DNA from: Herbiconiux sp. SALV-R1 | GTDB lineage: Bacteria; Actinomycetota; Actinomycetes; Actinomycetales; Microbacteriaceae | Direction of reading: 5' to 3' | Length of the DNA: 64,000 nt | Assembly (NCBI RefSeq): GCF_013113715.1 | Contig: NZ_CP053344.1 | Location: 992,001-1,056,000 of the forward strand | Shown here: one piece after another, positions 58,539 through 64,000 of the stretch | Layout of the letters: every line of letters starts with the position of its first letter | Numbering within the stretch: the stretch's first letter is position 1 | Program-made: the position numbers and the translations under genes | Notes under the pieces: generated by a model | Told to the model about the DNA's origin: nothing | Databases searched by the model: none | What the model saw: the letters and a program-made list of their open reading frames with translations, nothing else

Positions 58539-58954
58539 GGCGGCGGGAGGTCGAGGTGCTCGTCGGCTGCGACGTGGATGGGGTCGGTCGCGGTGAGGGG
58601 GAGAACGGCCAGCACGTCGATCGTCTGCAGCGCCTCGGCTGTCATGGTCGTCGCGCGGGCCAGGGCGTCGTCGTCGAGGGTGGTGCCGTTCAGCTCGCTC
58701 AGCGCGAGGAGGTAGGCGAGGAAGTCGAGAGGGCCGCGTTCCGCGATGAGGGGGTCGCTGGGCTCGCTGGCGGTGAGGCGGTCGGCGGAGAGGCGCAGTT
58801 GGGCGGAGAAAAGCGCCGCGCTCGGGGCGTCGCCGGCCTCGTCGGCGAGCTCGAACGGGTCGGGGAGGACGGTGAACCCGGGGTGACGCAGCGCGAAGTC
58901 GGAGATCAGGGTGCTCTTGCCGCTGGCGTGGGTTCCTGAGACGACTATGCGCAC
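58535..58954 (-). pseudogene. P-loop ATPase/kinase (AAA family), probably frameshifted
   Basis: 139 residues from GTG. P-loop MRIVVSGTHASGKSTLISDF, IAERGPLDFLAYLLALSEL (likely Walker B/lid) and VLAVLPLTATDPIHV resemble nucleotide-kinase-like ATPases of about 180 residues. The frame closes at HLDLPPP, just before the conserved end that continues in another frame at 58538. Sequence CTCCCGCCGCC at the junction is a plausible slip or error site. Upstream are three 18-bp repeats carrying its -10. Confidence 0.7.
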
Positions 58955-59008
58955 GGGCCGACACTACCGAGCGGGCCGGCACTGTCGAGCGGGCCGACGC
59001 TATGTGCG
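58955..59008 (-). repeat. Three 18-bp tandem repeats abutting the ATPase start
   Basis: Units 58955-58972, 58973-58990 and 58991-59008 share the core GGGCCGRCRCT. Read on the minus strand, the copy next to the GTG contains TAGTGT six bases before the start, a leaderless-type -10; the other copies have CAGTGC and TAGCGT. The array thus multiplies promoter-like sequence. Confidence 0.65.
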
Positions 59009-59021
59009 GGAGGAGTCGGGT

Positions 59022-59882
59022 TCAGGAGGTCGACTCGACGGCGAGGGCGGCGATGCGGTCGACGGCGTCTTCTTCGTGGGCGGTGATGGTGGTGACCGAG
59101 TCGCCGTTCACGATGACGAACTGGCCGTAGCGGCCCTCGAGGCGCCAGGCGTCGCCGGGGCCGGCCCAGGTGGCGAGGGCGTAGCGGTCCATGGGTGGGG
59201 GGTTGCCGGTGGCGATGAACGACGTGTGCATCTCGTCGATCCAGGTCGGGTCGACGAGGGGGCGGCCCTGCCAGTGGCCGCGGTCGAGCAGCAGGTCGCC
59301 GATGCGGGCGATCTCCTCGGTGCGGAGTTCCAAGCCGGTGCCGCCGAGGATCCAGCCGAGCGGGCAGCGGTGCCATTGCGGGTTGTCGATGCCGAGCGGC
59401 TCGAACAGGCGCGGCAGCAGCCAGTCGCGCACGTCGCCGACGCGGGAGCCGAGCATCCGCATGGCTACGTAGGTGCTGGCATCGGAGTACTGGAAGCGGC
59501 CCGCGACAACCGGGTGGGACAGCATCTCGGCGGCGAGATCGGGCCAGGGCGCGGGCTGGTGGCCGAACCAGCGGAAGTCGATGCCGCTCGTCATCGACAG
59601 CAGCTGGCGGAGTGTCACCTGGTCGGCCCCGGTGCCGGTGGCCAGCCCGGGGAGGCAGTCGCCCACCGTGGAGTCGAGGGAGATGAGACCCTCGTCGATC
59701 GCGATGCCCACGGCGAGGGCGCAGACGCCCTTCGACAGCGAGTAGATGTTCTCGCGGTCGTCGCTGCGCCAGCGGCGGGACGCGGTGTCGGTGCCCACGC
59801 GGAAGTGCACGCCGTAGACGCCGAGCTTCTCGCGGTCGACGGCGGTCGCGAAGTGCTCGAGGGCTTCAGACGCGGTTCTCAT
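59022..59882 (-). CDS. Serine hydrolase, class C beta-lactamase-like
   Basis: 286 residues, no signal peptide, so probably cytoplasmic. The SxxK nucleophile motif is IYSLSKGVCALAV (about residue 50) and the second motif YSDAS replaces YxN with YSD; the fold segments GCLPGLATG-like DCLPGLATG and LLSMTSGIDFRW are typical of esterase/beta-lactamase relatives. The third KTG-type motif is not clear. Likely an esterase or peptidase of unknown substrate. GGAGG 9 nt before the ATG sets the start. Confidence 0.82.
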   Translation of the reverse strand: MRTASEALEHFATAVDREKLGVYGVHFRVGTDTASRRWRSDDRENIYSLSKGVCALAVGIAIDEGLISLDSTVGDCLPGLATGTGADQVTLRQLLSMTSGIDFRWFGHQPAPWPDLAAEMLSHPVVAGRFQYSDASTYVAMRMLGSRVGDVRDWLLPRLFEPLGIDNPQWHRCPLGWILGGTGLELRTEEIARIGDLLLDRGHWQGRPLVDPTWIDEMHTSFIATGNPPPMDRYALATWAGPGDAWRLEGRYGQFVIVNGDSVTTITAHEEDAVDRIAALAVESTS

Positions 59883-59938
59883 GCGGGGGCCTCCGGTACG
59901 GAACGGGCGGAACGAGAGCGAGTGTAGCCGCGTCGTCG

Positions 59939-60427
59939 TCAGTCGTGCGCGACGCGGAGAGGGGTGGCCGAGGTGACGGCGACGAGGTCGGCGAAGGTGA
60001 GGGGGAAGACGGCGTGGGGTGTGCCGCCAGCCGCCCAGATGGTGTCGTAGTCGTCGAGGGCTGCGTCGACGACGGTTCGGATCGGTGCCGGGTGACCCAC
60101 CGGCGAGACGCCCCCGATCGGCTGGCCCGTGGTTTCGCGAACGAGCTTGGCGGATGCCATGGTGACGGATGCGGCACCCAGCTGCTCCGCGAGGAGCTCT
60201 GTGTCGACGCGGTGCCGACCGCTGGTCATGACGAGGACGGGTTCATCGTCGACCACGAAGAGGAGGCTGCTGGCGATGGCGCCGATCTCGCATCCGAGGG
60301 CTGCGGCGGCATCGGCGGCGGTGCGCGTGGAGCCGGGCAGCTCGCGCACACGCCCGGTGATGCCGGCGGCGTCGAGGTGCTCCTGCACGATCTGGCTGCG
60401 CTCGGGCAGGGGTTGTGTGTCGGTCAT
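59939..60427 (-). CDS. YbaK/EbsC-type aminoacyl-tRNA deacylase
   Basis: 162 residues from the ATG at 60427 (a longer in-frame start exists at 60451). The domain spans nearly the whole protein: AAAALGCEIGAIASSLLFVVDD, SGRHRVDTELLAEQLG and IGGVSPVGHPAPIRTVVD contain the family's Lys/Gly-Xaa-Pro pocket residues. Relatives hydrolyse mischarged tRNAs (Cys-tRNA-Pro, Ala-tRNA-Pro). The specific substrate is not evident, though tRNA-Pro lies 1.7 kb away. Confidence 0.88.
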   Translation of the reverse strand: MTDTQPLPERSQIVQEHLDAAGITGRVRELPGSTRTAADAAAALGCEIGAIASSLLFVVDDEPVLVMTSGRHRVDTELLAEQLGAASVTMASAKLVRETTGQPIGGVSPVGHPAPIRTVVDAALDDYDTIWAAGGTPHAVFPLTFADLVAVTSATPLRVAHD

Positions 60428-60489
60428 GGTTCCGAACGGTAGCAGAGGCACTGCCTTAAGCTGACGGGAGGCGACGCGGAGGGGGCTCC

Positions 60490-61122
60490 ATGAAGGGGAT
60501 CGGGCGCTTCGCGCGGTTGGCGCTGGTGCCTGTGGCGTTCGGTGGGGCCTACGTCATCTTCGCCCTCGTGAAGGCGGATGGGACGGGGCGGATTCCCTGG
60601 GAGGACATCGTCGGCGCGGGGGTCATGGTCGTGAGCGTCACGGCGCTCCTCGTGGTGTTCGTTGTGGGGATCGGCATCGTCGGGGACTGGGTGCGTCGGG
60701 AGACGTTGCTGCGTCGGACACGTGCGCCGCACATCCTCGTGCCGACCCTCACGACCGACGACCTGCAGTACTGGGCCCAGAAGGCGGGCTTCACGCAGCG
60801 ACGGTGGCCCCTCGGGTTGACGCTCACCGCCGACGTGCAGGGCATCCGCGTGTGGGGCGGGAGGGTGCCGAAGGTGGAGGAACTCCTGCGGATCCCGTGG
60901 GAGAAGATCCGCGACATCCGCCCCGAGGGGGTTTCCGGGCAACTCGGTCGTGGTCTCGCCATCGAGGTGGAGGCGGACGTGCCGATTCGGGCGCTGTGGT
61001 TTCCGGTGGTGGGTGGGTTTCCCTTGCGGGTCATGCGAGCATCCGACGCGCAGATGCGGGAGCTCGTTTTCGAGCTGAGCGCGGTCAGGGATGAGGCGAT
61101 GCGTCTCGCCGGCGCCGACTGA
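60490..61122 (+). CDS. Membrane protein of unknown function, two helices and a cytoplasmic domain
   Basis: 210 residues. Helices at about 8-28 (ARLALVPVAFGGAYVIFALV) and 42-66 (VGAGVMVVSVTALLVVFVVG) are followed by a beta-rich domain (LTADVQGIRVWGGRVPKVEE, IPWEKIRDIRPEGV, GLAIEVEADVPIRALWFPVV) that resembles PH-like membrane domains in pattern. No family name can be given. GGAGGGGG before the ATG supports the start. It is convergent with the GNAT gene, 6 nt apart. Confidence 0.7.
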   Translation: MKGIGRFARLALVPVAFGGAYVIFALVKADGTGRIPWEDIVGAGVMVVSVTALLVVFVVGIGIVGDWVRRETLLRRTRAPHILVPTLTTDDLQYWAQKAGFTQRRWPLGLTLTADVQGIRVWGGRVPKVEELLRIPWEKIRDIRPEGVSGQLGRGLAIEVEADVPIRALWFPVVGGFPLRVMRASDAQMRELVFELSAVRDEAMRLAGAD

Positions 61123-61128
61123 CGCGGC

Positions 61129-62160
61129 TCAGAGGAGGTCGAGGCCGAAGGTGAAGAGGGTGAGGGGGCGGCCGTTCTCGGTGATGACGATGTCGCGGTC
61201 GGGGAGGCGGGTGAAGCCGAGGCGGGCGTAGAGGCGGTGGGCGGCGAGCATGACGGGGCCGCTGTTCATGACGACGCGGGTGGCGCCGCGGGTGCGGGCG
61301 AGGGTGATGACGTGGCGGGTGAGGAGTTCGCCGAGGCCGCGTCCGCGTGCTTCGGGGGCGACCGCGAGGAGGCGGAAGTCGAGTTCGCCCTCGCGCCCGA
61401 GCTCGGAGATGCGCGCGCCGGCGCGCGGCGTCGCGACCGTGCCGAGGAGGGTGCCCGTGGCGAGGTCTTCGGCCACCCACACCTCGTGCTCGCGAGCCCG
61501 CGGCGCCACATCGCGGATCTCGTCGAGATACCCCTGCGGCAGCCGGTAGTCGTGGGTGTTCGCGGTGACCGCGAGCTCGCCCACGGCGTCGTATTCGGAT
61601 GCTCGCGCGAGACGGATGCGCACACCCTCGCCGTCGTCGAGGTCGTAGGTGTACACGTGCGGCAGGTCGTCGATGTTCGGGTACGCCGTCACCGGGCGAG
61701 CGGTGTCGCGGGCGAAGCCGGCCCGGAGATAGAGGCGCTGGGCCTTCACGTTGAGGGCGCCGGTGTCGAGCACCAGTCGGCGCGCGCCCCAGCGGCGGGC
61801 CTCGGTGAGCGAGGCTTCGACGAGCTGCTCTGCGATTCCCGATCCCTGGCGGGCGGGGTCGACGACCAGGAGGCGCAGCTCGGCTTCGCCGTCGGCGGCG
61901 AGGCGCGCCTGCGGTGTGCCGGGGCGGAGGAGGGTGGACGAGCCCACCACGCGCTCGTCGGCGTCGACGGCTACCAGCACCGTTCCGGAGCGGAGGCGGG
62001 CCGCGGTGTCGCGTTCGAGCATCCGTCGTTCTGGGGAGACGGGGAGGTGCCCGTAGGGCCCCGCGGCGAAGGCGCGCTGCACGAGGTCGCCGACCGCCTC
62101 GAACTCGTGCGGCTGCACGGGGCGGACGGTGGTGACGGGGGGCGGGATGGTGGAGCTCAC
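61129..62160 (-). CDS. Tandem GNAT-family N-acetyltransferase
   Basis: 343 residues from GTG at 62160, chosen for GAGG just upstream. Two GNAT folds: the first (about 5-165) has LLVVDPARQGSGIAEQLVEA as acetyl-CoA motif A, the second (about 185-340) has LLAVAPEARGRGLGELLTRH. Both Q/RxxGxG/A signatures look intact, so both halves could bind acetyl-CoA; in mycothiol synthase only one is active. No mycothiol-synthase hallmarks are apparent, so the substrate is unknown. Confidence 0.85.
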   Translation of the reverse strand: MSSTIPPPVTTVRPVQPHEFEAVGDLVQRAFAAGPYGHLPVSPERRMLERDTAARLRSGTVLVAVDADERVVGSSTLLRPGTPQARLAADGEAELRLLVVDPARQGSGIAEQLVEASLTEARRWGARRLVLDTGALNVKAQRLYLRAGFARDTARPVTAYPNIDDLPHVYTYDLDDGEGVRIRLARASEYDAVGELAVTANTHDYRLPQGYLDEIRDVAPRAREHEVWVAEDLATGTLLGTVATPRAGARISELGREGELDFRLLAVAPEARGRGLGELLTRHVITLARTRGATRVVMNSGPVMLAAHRLYARLGFTRLPDRDIVITENGRPLTLFTFGLDLL

Positions 62161-62245
62161 GGGTACCTCGGTTTCTTGCCTCGAACAGCTTAGGCGCGCG
62201 AGGCGCATCGGCGTCGCGCGATAGCTGTGCGGCCGACGGCGACAA

Positions 62246-62989
62246 TCAGAGCCCTAGCGTCAGTGCCAATTCCTCGAGCGACTCGCGCGCCAACGACTGC
62301 ACGAGCGAGCCGTGCGACGCCCACGGCGAGTTGTCTCCGCGGAGTCGCCTGACCATGTTCCGAAGGCGACGTCGACTGCGGCGACTGAGGCCGTGAACGA
62401 CGTCGGCGGTGTCTATCGCGCAGGCCAGGAGGAGGACGAGGTCGTCAGCGTGACGCGAAGCACTGCGCGAGTCTTCGACGAGCGCCGCGCTCTTGAGTAC
62501 CAGAGCACCCCTCAGAGTAGGGATGACCAGGCATCTCTCGCCGTCGTCCGTGAGCATGTCGAGATCGATCGTCTGCTGCAAGGCGCGGGTGCCCCCGGGT
62601 ATGCCGAACAGGGGACGGCCGCCGTGGCGCGGCATCTTCCACGCGGCATGCCGATCTGAGCACATGAGGTCCACGCGCTCGAGGCCGCGATCGAAGCGGT
62701 ACGCGAAACGCGTGTCGGTGTCCAGCACGAAGCCGCAGCACTGGAGGCGTGCAGCTGCATCGGCGAACGTCACCGCGTGAGTTTCGAGATGAAGTGTCGA
62801 ATCGACATCCACGGTCGCTCGGGACAGTGGAAGCTCGGCAAGATGCGCGTGCAGCTGCACCATCAGACCACCGACGAGCGTCCACGATCTCTCCGGAAGG
62901 ATGTGGGAGAGTTCGAACGCCGTCGGCCAGGGCGGGTCTGACCATTCCCCTCCGCGCGCGTCGATCGAGATGCGTGGGCGTTCTGTCAT
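62246..62989 (-). CDS. AbiEii/MNT-like nucleotidyltransferase, candidate toxin
   Basis: 247 residues. The nucleotidyltransferase core shows the Gly-Gly motif WTLVGGLMVQLHAHL (about 40-54), two acidic residues in RATVDVDSTLHLE (about 63-75) and a third in ERVDLMCSD; a later KSAALVEDSRS...RHADDLVLLL resembles the AbiEii Lys/Asp helix. AbiEii and related MenT toxins transfer nucleotides to tRNA or other targets. It overlaps the upstream HTH gene by four bases (ATGA), the usual antitoxin-toxin order. Toxicity is inference. Confidence 0.75.
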   Translation of the reverse strand: MTERPRISIDARGGEWSDPPWPTAFELSHILPERSWTLVGGLMVQLHAHLAELPLSRATVDVDSTLHLETHAVTFADAAARLQCCGFVLDTDTRFAYRFDRGLERVDLMCSDRHAAWKMPRHGGRPLFGIPGGTRALQQTIDLDMLTDDGERCLVIPTLRGALVLKSAALVEDSRSASRHADDLVLLLACAIDTADVVHGLSRRSRRRLRNMVRRLRGDNSPWASHGSLVQSLARESLEELALTLGL

Positions 62990-63594
62990 AGGCGGGATGC
63001 GGCTGCGGTGATCCAAGCGCCTGCCGCATCGCTTTCACGCGTGTCGCCGTAGGCAAAGAGGAGAAGTGCCTCGAGCACCCGCCGGTGCTCTTCTCGGCCT
63101 TGGATGGTCGCAACGTCCCCCGCGGCGTCGAGTGCGAGGCGCTCCGACCTGGCGGCTCGGTCGGGATGCTCTGCCACGATCACTCCGATGCCTCCACCGG
63201 TCGAGAGTCCCAGTTCGTTGAGGATGGTGGGTGCAAACCGTCTTCTCTGGTCCACACTGAGTGCGCGGCGGAGCGTGGCGGTGCCCTGGATGATCTGACC
63301 GGCTACAGTGCCGACATCCATGTCGCGCACGCGCCGTCGGAGCCGGCTGAGCTCTGAGCCCGCCATCGCCGCGGTGGCGCCGGTCGAGAGCAGATCGAGT
63401 GCGGCGACGCGCGTCACATCGGTCCAGTGACGCCCGCGGTGCGTCATGCGACGATGCGCGCGTATCTGCACAGGGGCCAGCAGATAGGCAGTGCCGATCT
63501 GTGAACCCTCGAGCACGCCGTTCGAGGCGTGGCGGCGCACTTGACGTGACGAGACGCCGAGTTCGCGAGCTGCATCTGTGGATGTGAGGAGCAT
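62986..63594 (-). CDS. HTH protein, candidate antitoxin/autoregulator of the nucleotidyltransferase unit
   Basis: 202 residues from ATG 63594. The N-terminus is an excisionase/MerR-like winged HTH (LLTSTDAARELGVSSRQVRR, HASNGVLEGSQIGTAYLL), the remaining 140 residues are helical and Arg-rich (SELSRLRRRVRDMDVGTVAG, ALSVDQRRRFAPTILNELGL) with no clear family. A longer version starting at 63630 would translate the operator palindrome and is rejected. The 36-bp inverted repeat ends at its first base, so binding there would repress the operon. Confidence 0.72.
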   Translation of the reverse strand: MLLTSTDAARELGVSSRQVRRHASNGVLEGSQIGTAYLLAPVQIRAHRRMTHRGRHWTDVTRVAALDLLSTGATAAMAGSELSRLRRRVRDMDVGTVAGQIIQGTATLRRALSVDQRRRFAPTILNELGLSTGGGIGVIVAEHPDRAARSERLALDAAGDVATIQGREEHRRVLEALLLFAYGDTRESDAAGAWITAAASRL

Positions 63595-63629
63595 GACATA
63601 TATGGTCCGCGTGAGGACTATATATGTCA
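63594..63629 (-). promoter_or_regulatory. 36-bp inverted repeat operator at the HTH gene start
   Basis: TGACATATATGGTCC (63594-63608) and GGACTATATATGTCA (63615-63629) match as inverted repeats in 14 of 15 positions with a GCGTGA spacer. The A/T-rich arms contrast with the GC-rich surroundings. On the transcribed strand TTGACA (63630-63625) could be a -35 inside it. The repeat directly adjoins the ATG, leaving no ribosome-binding site. Confidence 0.8.
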
Positions 63630-63696
63630 AGACGATCGAGGGCTTTGGAGTGTGGCAGCGCGCTGGGCGCGGCGGCGCCGCGCAGCGCGCGCGGGT

Positions 63697-64000
63697 TCAG
63701 CGGCGGGTGGACTCGCCGGGGAGGAGGGTGACGGGGATGATGGCGCGGCCGCCGGGCTCGCCGCGCATCATTGCGGCGAGGTAGGCGAGGGCGCGGGTGG
63801 CGACGGCGGGCCAGTCCTGGCGGATTATGGTAATCGTCGGGAGATCTTGCGCGCCCAGCCGATGCCGTCGTAGCCGCAGAGCAGCAGGTTGCCGGGCACG
63901 GTGGGGTCGCCGATGGTGCCGGAGGCGGAGAGGTCGTCGCTGAACCAGGGGAGCGACACGTCGCCGAACAGGTTCGTGGGCGAGGGTGGGGAGGATCCAG
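63697..64000 (-). pseudogene. LacI-family regulator, C-terminal fragment with frameshift
   Basis: The window edge cuts the gene. One frame reads DPTVPGNLLLCGYDGIGWARKIS, the periplasmic-binding-like end of LacI regulators, and then hits TAA near 63825; another frame continues PTITIIRQDWPAVATRALAY ... LLPGESTRR to TGA at 63697. Restoring one C in the CCC run at about 63838-63842 would join the two as in intact homologues. The gene is thus broken or contains a sequencing error. Confidence 0.7.

Noticed and set aside
63595-63630. Twelve extra N-terminal residues on the HTH protein
   Set aside because: They would be encoded by the inverted-repeat operator, and homology to HTH proteins starts at the ATG at 63594.

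Overview
The window is a GC-rich stretch of an actinobacterial chromosome. Gene order (pgsA-cinA-clgR-recA-recX-miaB-miaA-dapF, hflX/lexA, hisCBH-priA, infC-rpmI-rplT, pheST, argCJBDFH, tlyA-nadK-recN-pyrG-nudix-xerD-parA-scpAB-rluB-tyrA-cmk-der), the 16S rRNA sequence and the tRNA-free 16S-23S spacer all fit Actinobacteria. The SseB, DUF1844 and R/D-rich genes and the general style point to the family Microbacteriaceae. I cannot fix the genus without a 16S search.

Layout. Positions 1-3.5 kb hold phospholipid synthesis (pgsA end), cinA, clgR and the SOS pair recA-recX, with a LexA box before recA. Positions 3.5-7 kb carry miaB-miaA-dapF. A divergent methyltransferase and hflX follow. Then lexA faces away from a LysM gene of the SOS cell-division-inhibitor type; a LexA-like operator lies on the -10 element of the LysM gene. 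Histidine genes (10.8-14 kb) lead to SseB and DUF1844 genes, then infC-rpmI-rplT with an ATC-started infC, an SpoU methyltransferase, a four-gene glutamate-type ABC transporter, pheST and the arginine cluster (24.6-31.5 kb), which lacks argR and argG. mpg and one rrn operon (32.75-38.1 kb) come next. From 38 to 56 kb the order follows the M. tuberculosis Rv1691-Rv1713 block: TPR-like gene, HAD phosphatase, small ORF, tlyA, nadK, recN, membrane protein, pyrG, nudix, xerD, parA, scpA, scpB, rluB, tyrA, cmk, der.

From 56 to 64 kb the window is accessory: a ROK protein without its zinc cysteines next to a TetR regulator with a 31-bp palindrome; tRNA-Pro(GGG) followed by a 27-bp hairpin and a 16-bp copy of its own 3' end; a frameshifted P-loop ATPase preceded by three 18-bp repeats; a serine hydrolase; a YbaK-type deacylase; a double GNAT protein; and a two-gene unit of an HTH protein plus an AbiEii/MNT-like nucleotidyltransferase whose start codon abuts a 36-bp inverted repeat. 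The last is the best candidate for a little-described (toxin-antitoxin or phage defence) system. The window ends in a frameshifted LacI-type regulator.

Two genome-wide habits stand out. Many genes have a TAnnnT -10 element only 5-9 nt before the start codon, implying leaderless mRNAs, and the -10 sometimes reuses the upstream gene's TAG stop. The word GCATCC/GGATGC recurs across genes at the cost of normal codon choice.
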